Positions 29,217 through 38,166 of a stretch of 64,000 nt of DNA are shown here, piece by piece. The stretch is from Synechococcales cyanobacterium C42_A2020_086 (GTDB taxonomy: Bacteria; Cyanobacteriota; Cyanobacteriia; Elainellales; Elainellaceae), in assembly GCA_015272325.1 (NCBI GenBank), contig JACYLU010000033.1, positions 124,001 through 188,000 of the forward strand. Direction: 5' to 3'. The stretch's first letter is position 1, and each line of letters begins with the position of its first letter. The position numbers were made by a program, and so were the translations under genes. Below the pieces are notes generated by a model that did no database searches, was not told the DNA's origin, and saw only the letters and a list, made by a program, of their open reading frames with translations.

Positions 29217-30242
29217 CTAGGCAGGCGTCTTGCTGACCACCTTCTCTTCGTATTTGACTTCATTGTCAGAGCTGCGACCCTGCTCAAAGTCGCTGATATT
29301 GGTTAGGGTAGTTTCGGCGATGCTGGTCAATGCGTTGCGCGTAAAAAAGGCTTGATGGGCTGTGATGACCACATTGGGGAAAGACTGAAGCAGCTGGAAC
29401 GTATCGTCTTGAATTACGGTATCCGACAGATCCTCGAAGAAAAGATTATCCTCCTGTTCGTAGACGTCGATTCCTAAGTAGCCAATCTGACCGGATTTAA
29501 TGCCTTCAATCACCGCTTGCGTATCGACGAGTTGACCCCGGCTGGTGTTGATCAGCATGACGCCAGGCTTCATCTGAGCAATGGTTTCGGCATTAATGAT
29601 GTGGTATGTCTCTGGTAAGAGAGGGCAATGGAGCGAGATAATATCTGAATTTTCCAGCAGCTCAGGCAGTTCCACATAGCGAGCCGCCCCCAGCGTTTCA
29701 AAGATTTTATTGGGATAGGCGTCATAGCCCAACAACTGACAGCCGAAGCCGCGCATGATTTCTGCGAACACCATGCCAATCTTGCCAGTGCCGATAATGC
29801 CTACAGTACAGCCATGCAGATCGAAACCGAGCAGCCCATCTAGAGCAAAGTTGTCATCCCGGACTCGGTTGTAGGCACGGTAGAGCCTGCGATTCAGCAT
29901 TAGAATTAATCCCACGGCATGCTCTGCCACAGAGTAGGGTGAATAGGCCGGTACCCGCATCACCTTGATTCCCAGGCGAGCAGCGGATTTCAAGTCCACT
30001 TGGTTGAAGCCAGCGCAGCGCAGCGCCAGGAGCTTGGTGCCATTGGCAGCCAGAGTCTCCAAGGTTTTAGCATCCGCTTGATCGTTGACGAACAGACAAA
30101 CAGCAGGAAATCCAGCTGCTAGGGATGCTGTTGTATGATCGAGCCGTGGCTCAAAGTAGACCAGCTCGTGCTGGTATTTCTCGTTCGCTTGATTGAAAAA
30201 TTGGCGATCGTAAGCCTTGGTACTAAAAAAAGCAACTTTCAT
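29217..30242 (-). CDS. D-2-hydroxyacid dehydrogenase (D-lactate dehydrogenase-like)
   Basis: A 341-residue NAD-dependent D-2-hydroxyacid dehydrogenase. The cofactor motif is [29 protein letters not shown] follows, and the catalytic His sits in the [13 protein letters not shown] segment near the C-terminus. The pattern is closest to the fermentative D-lactate dehydrogenase LdhA/Ddh group, which reduces pyruvate to D-lactate. It lies between eno and phosphoketolase, all on the minus strand but with 120-200 bp gaps, so separate promoters are possible. Other D-hydroxyacids remain possible substrates. Confidence 0.88.
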   Translation of the reverse strand: MKVAFFSTKAYDRQFFNQANEKYQHELVYFEPRLDHTTASLAAGFPAVCLFVNDQADAKTLETLAANGTKLLALRCAGFNQVDLKSAARLGIKVMRVPAYSPYSVAEHAVGLILMLNRRLYRAYNRVRDDNFALDGLLGFDLHGCTVGIIGTGKIGMVFAEIMRGFGCQLLGYDAYPNKIFETLGAARYVELPELLENSDIISLHCPLLPETYHIINAETIAQMKPGVMLINTSRGQLVDTQAVIEGIKSGQIGYLGIDVYEQEDNLFFEDLSDTVIQDDTFQLLQSFPNVVITAHQAFFTRNALTSIAETTLTNISDFEQGRSSDNEVKYEEKVVSKTPA

Positions 30243-30380
30243 GGCATCCTCGATCCTCTGTTAACCTCTGTAAGCAGTCGTTTCAAACGGCTCCACTCGC
30301 GCAATAGGTTTAAGAGAGTTGGGAGAGCCGTTCTGCAGAGATTCCGGCATTCGCTGAACAAGATTGTCAAGAAGGGAAAG

Positions 30381-30413
30381 AAGGGATGACCGGCGATCCC
30401 GAATTCATCCCTT
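30381..30413 (-). terminator. Probable terminator of phosphoketolase gene
   Basis: AAGGGATGA (30381-30389) and TCATCCCTT (30405-30413) form a perfect 9-bp stem with a 15-base loop 25 bp downstream of the xfp stop. On the minus strand a pyrimidine-rich CTTTCCCTTCTT follows. Confidence 0.55.
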
Positions 30414-30438
30414 ATAACTCATTTTGCTGCCGTTCCCT

Positions 30439-32877
30439 TTAGTAGGGCCACTTCCAGTTGACGATGTCTGGACGGTCGATGCCGTGCTCAAAGGCGTATT
30501 GTCGGCAAGCAATTTGCTCGTCCTTGAGCATTTCCTTGGTGTGAGCACCAGCCACCTTCAGCTTGGGCACGCGGTCGATCACATCAATGGCGATGCTGAA
30601 GCGGTCGATCTGGTTGCAGATCGCCAGCTCTAGCGGTGTGTTGATGTTGCCCTTCTCTTTGTAGCCGCGCACATGCAGATTGCCATGATTTGTGCGACGG
30701 TAGGTGAGACGGTGGATCAACCAGGGATAGCCGTGGAAGTTAAAAATGATCGGCTTATCCAGGGTGAATAAGCTATCAAAGTCGCTGTCACTGAGACCAT
30801 GCGGATGCTCTGTCGCAGGCGTCAGTTTGAACAAGTCAATCACGTTGACGAAGCGAATCTTGAGATCGGGGAAGTTCTCCCGCAGCAAGACCGAGGCTGC
30901 CAGCGATTCCTTGGTGGGAATATCGCCCGCTGTCGCTAGCACCACATCGGGTTCTTCGCCGGCATCGGTGCTTGCCCATTCCCAGATGTCAATGCCCTTG
31001 GTGCAGTTGCGCACGGCAGCATCCATATCGTGGTACTGCAGGTGCATCTGCTTGTCTGACACAATCACGTTGACATAGTCTTCGCTGAGCAGGCAGTGAT
31101 TGACCACCGACAGCAGCGAGTTGACATCCGGCGGCAGGTAAATCCGCACGACTTCCGGGCTTTTGTTCAAAATCACGTCGAGGAAGCCAGGATCTTGGTG
31201 GGTGAAGCCGTTGTGATCTTGTCGCCACACCGTGGAGGTAATCAGGATATTCAGCGAGGAAACCTCTTCGCGCCAGTGAATGTGGTGGCAGATTTCCAGC
31301 CACTTGGCGTGCTGGCTGACCATCGAGTCGATGACATGGGCAAAGGATTCGTAGGTCGAGAAAAAGCCGTGGCGACCCGTGAGCAGGTAGCCTTCTAGCC
31401 AGCCTTCTAGGGTATGCTCGCTCAGCATTTCCATCACGCGACCGTCGGGCGATAGCTCTCCACCATCGAGGTCTTCAGGGAAGAATTCGGCAATCCAGAA
31501 CTTCTTGCTGACGTCATAGACGGCATTCAGCTTATTTGAAGTATTTTCATCGGGGCCAAATACCCGGAAATTGGTCATGTTGTTCCGCATCACATCCCGC
31601 AAAAACACCCCGAGCGGGCGAGTATTTTCAGCTTCGACCACACCGGGTTTCTCCACCTTGATGCCGTAATTTCGGAAATCTGGCATGTTTAGCTCGCGGC
31701 GCAGCAGACCGCCGTTGGCATAGGGTGTAGAACCGAGACGCTTATTGCCTTTGGGTGCGGTGTCTTTAATTTCCGGGAAGAGGGTGCCGTTGCTGTCGAA
31801 TAGCTCTTCCGGCTTGTAGCTGCGCATCCATGCTTCTAGCAAGCGCAGGTGTTCGGGGTTGTTGTGCATCGCCCCCATCGGCACTTGGTGAGAGCGCCAG
31901 AACCCTTCAACCTTATGGCCGTCTACTTCGCTGGGACCCGTCCAGCCCTTGGGAGTCCGCATGATGATCATCGGCCAGCGAGGGCGAATCACCTGACCGG
32001 TGCTACGAGCTTCGTGCTGAATTCGCTTAATCTCGTTGACGCAGTGCTCCAGCGTCGCCGCCATTGCCTGATGCATCGACTCCGGCTCTGACCCCTCAAC
32101 ATAGTAGGGCGTGTAGCCGTAGCCCTCAAACAGCGAGGTCAGCTCTTGACGGCTAATCCGCGCCAAGATCGTCGGGTTGTTGATCTTGTAGCCGTTGAGG
32201 TGCAGCACCGGCAGCACGGCCCCATCGCGGATCGGGTTGATGAATTTGTTGGAGTGCCAGGAGGTTGCCAAGGGGCCAGTTTCAGCCTCTCCATCTCCGG
32301 GCATGGTAACGACGATCAAATTGGGGTTATCGAAGGCCGCTCCATAGGCGTGGGAGATGCTGTAACCGAGTTCCCCTCCTTCGTGGATTGAGCCAGGCGT
32401 TTCGGGCGTGCAGTGGCTGCCGACTCCACCAGGGAAGGAGAATTGCTTGAAGAATCGCTGCATCCCCTCTGCATCTTCGGTGCACTGGGAGAAGAAATGG
32501 GAGTAGGTGCCTTCCAGGTAGCAAGGACCAAGGAACCCCGGTGCGCCGTGACCCGGACCCACCATAAAGAGCATGTCCTGGTCGTACTTCTTGATGATGC
32601 GGTTGAGGTGGGTGTAGAGAAAACTAATGCCAGGGCTAGAACCCCAGTGACCCAGCAAACGCTGCTTGATGTGCTCGGGCTTAAGGGGTTCCCGCAACAG
32701 TGGGTTATCCCGCAGATAGATCATGCCTACCGCGAGGTAGTTGGCGGCTCGCCAGAAGGCATGCATGTTGCGCAATTCATCAGGGGTTAGAGGTGCACCC
32801 TGGATGGTTGAGCGGGCGGGACCGAAGGCACTGAGGGAATTGAGATCAACGGTTGGTCTTTCGGGGGTTGCTACCAT
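30439..32877 (-). CDS. xfp: Phosphoketolase (xylulose 5-phosphate/fructose 6-phosphate)
   Basis: An 812-residue thiamine-diphosphate enzyme that splits xylulose 5-phosphate (and often fructose 6-phosphate) with phosphate to acetyl phosphate and an aldose phosphate, giving a carbon-saving route to acetyl units. [19 protein letters not shown] lies near residue 130 and the thiamine-binding [16 protein letters not shown] near 200. The C-terminal region ends in the usual WKWPY. ATG 32877 (MVATPERP) fits the family; a 19-residue longer frame is unlikely. Neighbours on the same strand are D-lactate dehydrogenase-like and enolase genes. Confidence 0.95.
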   Translation of the reverse strand: MVATPERPTVDLNSLSAFGPARSTIQGAPLTPDELRNMHAFWRAANYLAVGMIYLRDNPLLREPLKPEHIKQRLLGHWGSSPGISFLYTHLNRIIKKYDQDMLFMVGPGHGAPGFLGPCYLEGTYSHFFSQCTEDAEGMQRFFKQFSFPGGVGSHCTPETPGSIHEGGELGYSISHAYGAAFDNPNLIVVTMPGDGEAETGPLATSWHSNKFINPIRDGAVLPVLHLNGYKINNPTILARISRQELTSLFEGYGYTPYYVEGSEPESMHQAMAATLEHCVNEIKRIQHEARSTGQVIRPRWPMIIMRTPKGWTGPSEVDGHKVEGFWRSHQVPMGAMHNNPEHLRLLEAWMRSYKPEELFDSNGTLFPEIKDTAPKGNKRLGSTPYANGGLLRRELNMPDFRNYGIKVEKPGVVEAENTRPLGVFLRDVMRNNMTNFRVFGPDENTSNKLNAVYDVSKKFWIAEFFPEDLDGGELSPDGRVMEMLSEHTLEGWLEGYLLTGRHGFFSTYESFAHVIDSMVSQHAKWLEICHHIHWREEVSSLNILITSTVWRQDHNGFTHQDPGFLDVILNKSPEVVRIYLPPDVNSLLSVVNHCLLSEDYVNVIVSDKQMHLQYHDMDAAVRNCTKGIDIWEWASTDAGEEPDVVLATAGDIPTKESLAASVLLRENFPDLKIRFVNVIDLFKLTPATEHPHGLSDSDFDSLFTLDKPIIFNFHGYPWLIHRLTYRRTNHGNLHVRGYKEKGNINTPLELAICNQIDRFSIAIDVIDRVPKLKVAGAHTKEMLKDEQIACRQYAFEHGIDRPDIVNWKWPY

Positions 32878-33309
32878 AAATCTTCTCGAACGCCTACAGA
32901 GAATACGATTGGCTTGTGGTTCGCCTTGTCTCAACGGATGCTACCAGTATCCTTAGGGGAGCAGGAGTTCGCTTGCTTACATTGTCGATATGAAATTTCT
33001 ACTGAAACGCTGATGTAGCGTTGGTCCTTGCTCAGCCATGGACATTACTAATATGTGATCAATAACATCCAATGACAATCTGAAAAACGCTGCCCATGGT
33101 AACATCCCTTGTGCAACAAGCCACGGCCAATGTTTGCAGGAATTATAGGGCAGAAATCCGCAAAGCAAGTGTATCTCAGGAACGATGCGTCCCTGAAAGG
33201 GAAGGTTGTGATCGAGTGCAATCGCTTGTGTTGCGAACGATTGCTGAGTTAATAAAGAAAACCTATAGAATATGGCCTTGTAGTCGTATTTGCTGCAGGA
33301 ATTTAGGGT

Positions 33310-33331
33310 TTTTAATAATGTTTTAATAATG
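33310..33331. repeat. Tandem duplication, 2 x 11 bp
   Basis: TTTTAATAATG occurs twice in perfect tandem. Confidence 0.9.
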
Positions 33332-33402
33332 CTTAGGATGAAAAATCATTTAGAGCGAAGAATACGATAGCCCCAAGCAAGGGACAAGGCGAATGGAGGA
33401 GA

Positions 33403-33435
33403 ACTGAAGGAGTACTGAAGGAGTACTGAAGGAGT
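33403..33435. repeat. Tandem repeat, 3 x 11 bp
   Basis: ACTGAAGGAGT occurs three times in perfect tandem. Each unit contains an AAGGAG core, but no start codon follows at usable distance on the plus strand. Confidence 0.92.
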
Positions 33436-33499
33436 AAGGCCTGTAGAAACCGAGGGGATGTTTGGATAATAGACACATCTGCGGCTGTGTGGCTCTCCG

Positions 33500-33521
33500 T
33501 AACTTATCTATAACTTATCCA
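33500..33521. repeat. Tandem duplication, 2 x 11 bp
   Basis: TAACTTATCTA followed by TAACTTATCCA, one mismatch. Confidence 0.85.
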
Positions 33522-33548
33522 TCAACTGATTCCTAGCTTGTCCCTGAT

Positions 33549-33578
33549 CTTAGTACTCCGGTTCTTAGTACTCCGGTT
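33549..33578. repeat. Tandem duplication, 2 x 15 bp overlapping a stop codon
   Basis: CTTAGTACTCCGGTT occurs twice in perfect tandem. The copy at 33564-33578 encodes the last residues and the stop of the pentapeptide-repeat protein on the minus strand; the other copy lies outside the gene. Confidence 0.9.
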
Positions 33579-34290
33579 TACCTGTATAGCCCTGAAAATC
33601 TGCCGGCAGAATCGCCAGATCGAGGCGAGCATTAGCTAGATTGGCACCAGTCAGCGTCGCGTTCGACAAATTGGCATAGCGTAAATCCGCTCCCGAGAGG
33701 TCAGCTCCAGTCAGGTCGGCGTCCTGCAACAGCGCGCCGTAGAGGCTGGCACCTTGCAGATTGGCATGGTTAAGGCGGGTTTTGGTTAGGTCGGCATCCC
33801 GTAGCTCTGCGTTCTTCAGGATGGCGTGGCTGAGGTTGGCCTGAGACAAGCTGGCACTCAGCAGTTCTGCATTGCTGAGGTTAGCTCGTTCGAGAGAAGC
33901 ACGTTTCAAATCGGCTCCCTGCAACTGAGCCTGCTGCAATGTGGCCTGGGTGAGGTTGCTCTGAGCCAGAATTGCGTTGATCAGCTTAGAGTCATTGAAG
34001 TTGGTTTGGCTTAAATTGGCTTTGCTGAGATCAATGCGGCTCAAATCCCGGTTGCCCAAGTCTGCGCCGCTCAAGTTACAGGCGACACAGCGGTTCGTTT
34101 GCAGCACTTCTGTCACGGCCGCCTCTAGCCCATACCTGCGGGCAGGTACGGCCGGTGTCTCTGTTGGGGGGCGGTCTGGGGGAGTCTCAACGGTCGCCGG
34201 AGGCGGAGAGGGAGACAGGGCAATGTGAATCGCTAGGGGAACGGTTGCCAACACAATCGCGGCCGTGGGAATGACAATTTGCAGATTCAT
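33565..34290 (-). CDS. Membrane-anchored pentapeptide-repeat protein
   Basis: A 241-residue protein. Residues 1-25 form a hydrophobic N-terminal anchor or signal, then a Pro/Thr-rich linker (about 28-50), then CVACNLSGADL, where a CxxC-like pair starts a run of about 28 A(D/N)LXX pentapeptides (residues 75-230). Such repeats fold as a right-handed quadrilateral helix, usually for protein binding; no biochemical role is fixed. The CVACNL entry is common in cyanobacterial secreted members. It follows the chemotaxis operon on the same strand by 31 bp, so it may be its last gene. Its 3' end lies in a tandem duplication. Confidence 0.88.
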   Translation of the reverse strand: MNLQIVIPTAAIVLATVPLAIHIALSPSPPPATVETPPDRPPTETPAVPARRYGLEAAVTEVLQTNRCVACNLSGADLGNRDLSRIDLSKANLSQTNFNDSKLINAILAQSNLTQATLQQAQLQGADLKRASLERANLSNAELLSASLSQANLSHAILKNAELRDADLTKTRLNHANLQGASLYGALLQDADLTGADLSGADLRYANLSNATLTGANLANARLDLAILPADFQGYTGKPEY

Positions 34291-34321
34291 GGCAGATGAA
34301 TGGCAGATTTATAGGAGTTTA

Positions 34322-34960
34322 TTAAGCATCGGCAGATGGCAGGGTCGCCGGCAAGGCAGGCGATGGGGTTAAGGACGGCAGCAGCTCATCGAGATTCAGC
34401 AAAAACAGCGGCGGTTCATCGCGGGGAGGTACCACCAAAGCGCTGATGCAGCGGATCAGCCCGGCGTTGAGGTAGGTTGGCGGCAGCGGTGCTATGGTGG
34501 CTCGGGCGGCTCTGCGTAAGGTGGGCAGAGACTCTAGCTGTAGCCCCACGAGTTCCCCCGATCGCGTGTGGACAATCAATATGTGAGGTGAAGGGGTAGC
34601 CAAGGGAGGACCCGCCGACCGTAATTGATTCTCTGCATTCTCTCGATGTCCTGCATTCAGGGACGCACCACTCGATTCCCCACCTGACTCATCTGGAGCA
34701 CTGGCCGCGGGCAGCTGCATGGACCCTGCTCCAAAAATCCGGCGTTTGATGTCCAATACTAAGATTTCTCGATCCTGATAGTGGGTAAGGCTGATCCCCT
34801 GATGGGCAGGATCCCCATAGGTGGGACCCAGCGGCACTACGCGATGAGCTACCTGAATCGGCAGCGCGAACCACTCCCGACCTAGCTGGAAGGCAATGAA
34901 CTGTTGGGTCGTTCCGGTTCGTCGGCGTTGTGCCGCCCATCGCGTGATTGAGGTGGTCAT
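34322..34960 (-). CDS. CheW-like coupling protein (second CheW of the chemotaxis operon)
   Basis: A 212-residue protein with a CheW-type domain. FIAFQLGREWFALPIQVAHRVV is the first strand pair, YQDREILVLDIKRRIFG follows, and the second half has HILIVHTRSGELVGLQLESL. Between the two halves, about 40 residues (roughly 85-125) of Ser/Gly/Ala-rich sequence are inserted, and the C-terminal tail is Pro/Ala-rich. CheW links chemoreceptors to CheA. It follows CheA by 6 bp and is probably translationally linked. It differs from the compact CheW at 41875, so it could connect a different receptor or CheA. Confidence 0.8.
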   Translation of the reverse strand: MTTSITRWAAQRRRTGTTQQFIAFQLGREWFALPIQVAHRVVPLGPTYGDPAHQGISLTHYQDREILVLDIKRRIFGAGSMQLPAASAPDESGGESSGASLNAGHRENAENQLRSAGPPLATPSPHILIVHTRSGELVGLQLESLPTLRRAARATIAPLPPTYLNAGLIRCISALVVPPRDEPPLFLLNLDELLPSLTPSPALPATLPSADA

Positions 34961-34966
34961 GGCAGC

Positions 34967-37900
34967 CTAGGCAGGAGTCAGGTCAAGAATTTTTTCCAGG
35001 GTTTGCAGCAGCACCTGCTCGTTATAGGGTTTAGAGAAGTAGGCCGTCGCGCCAAGGGTCATGGCGAGCTGGCGATGTTTGTCGCCACTGCGGGAGGTCA
35101 GCATGGCTACGGGAATTTGATCGAGGGTAGGCGTGGACTTGATGCGCGCTAAAAAACCGTAGCCGTCGAGGCGCGGCATTTCAATATCGCAGATCACCGC
35201 CTGCACCTCTAGACCCGCTGAGAGCTTGTCAATAGCCTCTTGACCATCTTTGGCTTGGGCTACCTGATATCCGGCTTTTTCCAGCGTCAGCGCTAGGAAG
35301 CGGCGGACGTTAATCGAGTCGTCTACGATGAGAATGGTGGGCTGGCGCTCGAGCTGGATGGGCAGCACCACCGAGGACTGAAGATTCAGCGGGGTGGGAG
35401 CAACGCTAGGCAGTGGAGCCGCAGCCGGAGCATCGAGCCGGGCGCGCTCGCAGCTAGCAATCCAGTGCAGCAGTTCGGGAACGTTGACGAGGGGCACCAC
35501 ACGCCCATCCCCCAAGATCGTGCAATTGCTGAACCCGGGCGGCAGCGGCAGATCGCCTTCGACTTTGCGAATCGCGACTTCCTGTTCGCCCCAGCAGCGA
35601 TCCACTTCCAGACCGACGGGCTGGTTGCCGTGGGAGAGCATCAGCACCGTTGGCACGCTAATGGCGGCGCTCGTTTCCAGACCTTCGGGTTGATAGGGGT
35701 GGCGAAACTCTAGCCATTGCGAGAGGCGAATCAACTGCACCATGGTGCCTTCCCAGCTAAAGGCTTGGTTGCCTGCCGTAGACAGCAGCTCTTCGGGCGG
35801 CACCACCAGCATTTCCTGCACAGCGTCGATTGGGAAAGCCAGCAACATGCGGCGGCTTTCGGCAATTAGCACCCGCGTCACCGAGAGGGTAAAGGGCACC
35901 GACAGGGTAAAGGTCGTTCCTATGCCCGACTGCGTCTCGACTTTAATTTCGCCGTGAATTTGCTTCAGCCGTTCGCGCACGACATCCATGCCGACGCCGC
36001 GCCCCGATAGAGCCGTGACCCGCTCGCTGGTGCTAAAGCCTGGTTCAAAGATCAGAGACAGCAAGTCCTCATCGCTAGCCGCTGCCAGCAGGACCTCATC
36101 CAAGCCCATCTGCCGCGCCCGCGCTCGGATTTTATCGAGGGGAATGCCGCCACCGTCGTCTCGGATGGTGATGATGGTGCGGTTGTTGCGGTGTATTGCC
36201 TGAATTTCGATCAGCCCCTGTTCGGGTTTACCGCAGCGACGGCGCGTGTCTGGGTCTTCAATGCCATGATCGAAGGCGTTACGCAGCAAATGCAGCAACG
36301 GTTCGCTGAGCGCCTCCAAAATATTGCGATCAATCAGGACGTGATCGCCACGCACGTTCAGTTTCACTGGCTTGTTGTGCTGAAGCGACAATTCCCGCAA
36401 AGCTCTGGGAAAGCGATCGGTGATATCCGACAGCGGACGCATCCGCACCTGCGCGAGTTTAGTGCGAAGCTGGCGAGCGGTTTTGTTGAGTTCGCGGGTG
36501 GTCTGATCGGTATCATCCAGGCTTAGCTCGATATCGCTGGTGACCTCCTGCACCTGCACAATCGTTTCCATGACCTCTTGCGAGAGGAGGTGCAGATCAT
36601 CGTAGCGATCGAGTTCTAAAACATCAAAGCTCGGCGAATCGGCAGCGGGTGGCGTGGGCGAGTCTGCCGGCAGGGACGACGAGGCAGGGGCGGCGTTCAG
36701 AGCAGCGACACTGCGGTGGAAGCGGGTTTGGGTTTCCACTTTGTCGTAGGCGTCGCGCAGTTGAGCGTTGGACTGCTCCAAAATCTGCACTCGATGGCTC
36801 AGGGTGCTAATGAGAGTGCGCAGCCGCTTGAGATGCAAATCTAACCCGTTGCGCTCGATTGTCAGTTCGCCGAACAGATCGTTGAGCTGATCGAGCTGCT
36901 TCACCGGCACCCGCACCGTATTTTCTGCCGACTCCTTGATCACAGCCGACCCTAGCTGCGGATCGAGCACCGGCAGAGTCGGCTCAGGAGTGGATCGCGT
37001 TGGTTGCAACGGATCAGCCGCCATTATAGACCGCTGCTCTGCCGTTCCTGCCTCGATTGACTCTATGACCGACCCGGTGACTGGAGTGTTGGAATGGGTC
37101 GGGTCTGAATGGCCGTCTGCGATGCGTTCGGGAGGGTTGGCGTCTGGAATACTGGCAGCGGCGTCGTCCATCAATGCGGCTAGGGTGTCACCCAGCACAT
37201 CGGTCAGGCTCTCGGCGCTAGCATCAGCCGTCACCCAGTCTGCTATCGAATCGAGCGTCGCTGGCTGCTCCTCAGGACATGCGGACTCGGAGGTTCCCTC
37301 AAGCCCTGAAGCAACTGGAGTGGGCGAGAAGCTAGCCGTGATGAAGCGAGGGAGCGCCTCCAGATGCCCCGTGAGGATGAGCGCCTGCGAGCGTCGCCAA
37401 GCCTGGAGAGCAAGCTGAGCAATCTCTGCGACCTGATCGGCAGCGGCGGCCGCTAGATGCTGCGCAATTGACTCGCAGAGCTGCACAAAGGCTGGTAGCT
37501 GTAGCATTTCTCCTAGACCACCTAGCTCTTGGGACAAAATAGACACTTCCTCGCGCAGGCAGGGATCTTGAGCAGCTACGGCAGCTTCTAGGCGCTCCAG
37601 ACAGCCCTCCACCTCGGTTTGGAACAGCAGCGGCACGATATCTTGCCCTTCCTCGGGGGAAAGCATAGAATGAGCATCCTCTGCCTCAGGGTCTCCAAGG
37701 CGGGCGTGGAGCTGGTCAAACAAAGGGGCAACGTGGGTTTCCAGCCAATGAGGATCAACAGCGACGGTTTGCCGCTCCCATGCGATCACCTGTCGCAGGC
37801 AATCTACGCCTGCTAGCAGCAGTGCCTCTAGCTCGGCGTCGAGGGTGAGATCGTGGCGCTGAATTTTCAGAACTTTGAAGAAATCTTCGAGGCGGTGAGC

Positions 37901-38098
37901 GAGGTGGCTGAGGGTTTCAAACCCCATCATGCCAGCCCCTCCTTTGATCGAGTGAGCTGACCGCAAGGCAGCATTGATTTCATCAATGTTGACACCCCGG
38001 TTGGCTAACCCCAGCACGGCAACTTCCAACGTACTCAGGTAGTCCTGCGCCTCGTCGAGAAACTGAAGTTGAATTTCAAGTTCCTTATTGTGTGACAT
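34967..38098 (-). CDS. Hybrid CheA histidine kinase with C-terminal receiver (PixL-like)
   Basis: A 1043-residue cytosolic chemotaxis kinase. Domains in order: Hpt with phospho-accepting H49 in SAHSIKGGAGMMGF; an acidic, variable 150-380 region with a possible degenerate second Hpt-like helix bundle; dimerisation helices (395-440); ATPase with N607 in LLRNAFDHGIE and DDGGGIP near 647; GRGVGMDVV near 699; CheW-like domain (735-885); receiver with phospho-acceptor D971 in CDIEMPRLDG. This order matches PixL/PilL-type kinases controlling type IV pilus phototaxis. The attached receiver may act as a phosphate sink. It is 68 bp after the MCP gene. Confidence 0.93.
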   Translation of the reverse strand: MSHNKELEIQLQFLDEAQDYLSTLEVAVLGLANRGVNIDEINAALRSAHSIKGGAGMMGFETLSHLAHRLEDFFKVLKIQRHDLTLDAELEALLLAGVDCLRQVIAWERQTVAVDPHWLETHVAPLFDQLHARLGDPEAEDAHSMLSPEEGQDIVPLLFQTEVEGCLERLEAAVAAQDPCLREEVSILSQELGGLGEMLQLPAFVQLCESIAQHLAAAAADQVAEIAQLALQAWRRSQALILTGHLEALPRFITASFSPTPVASGLEGTSESACPEEQPATLDSIADWVTADASAESLTDVLGDTLAALMDDAAASIPDANPPERIADGHSDPTHSNTPVTGSVIESIEAGTAEQRSIMAADPLQPTRSTPEPTLPVLDPQLGSAVIKESAENTVRVPVKQLDQLNDLFGELTIERNGLDLHLKRLRTLISTLSHRVQILEQSNAQLRDAYDKVETQTRFHRSVAALNAAPASSSLPADSPTPPAADSPSFDVLELDRYDDLHLLSQEVMETIVQVQEVTSDIELSLDDTDQTTRELNKTARQLRTKLAQVRMRPLSDITDRFPRALRELSLQHNKPVKLNVRGDHVLIDRNILEALSEPLLHLLRNAFDHGIEDPDTRRRCGKPEQGLIEIQAIHRNNRTIITIRDDGGGIPLDKIRARARQMGLDEVLLAAASDEDLLSLIFEPGFSTSERVTALSGRGVGMDVVRERLKQIHGEIKVETQSGIGTTFTLSVPFTLSVTRVLIAESRRMLLAFPIDAVQEMLVVPPEELLSTAGNQAFSWEGTMVQLIRLSQWLEFRHPYQPEGLETSAAISVPTVLMLSHGNQPVGLEVDRCWGEQEVAIRKVEGDLPLPPGFSNCTILGDGRVVPLVNVPELLHWIASCERARLDAPAAAPLPSVAPTPLNLQSSVVLPIQLERQPTILIVDDSINVRRFLALTLEKAGYQVAQAKDGQEAIDKLSAGLEVQAVICDIEMPRLDGYGFLARIKSTPTLDQIPVAMLTSRSGDKHRQLAMTLGATAYFSKPYNEQVLLQTLEKILDLTPA

Positions 38099-38166
38099 AC
38101 ACCAGTGGGGAGAAGAAGGATACAGGAGAAGAAACTAGAAGGCAGAAGCAAACGCATGGTGCTCCT

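Larger units (their letters stand above)
32878..33564. other. Intergenic region upstream of xfp with clustered tandem duplications
   Basis: This 687-bp stretch contains the xfp promoter and the 3' flank of the pentapeptide-repeat gene. No credible gene: a 76-codon open frame at 33096-33326 lacks any family-like pattern. It holds four separate tandem duplications between 33310 and 33578. Confidence 0.6.

Noticed and set aside
33096..33326. 76-codon plus-strand frame upstream of xfp
   Set aside because: No ribosome-binding site, no family-like pattern, and Cys/Arg-rich chance composition.
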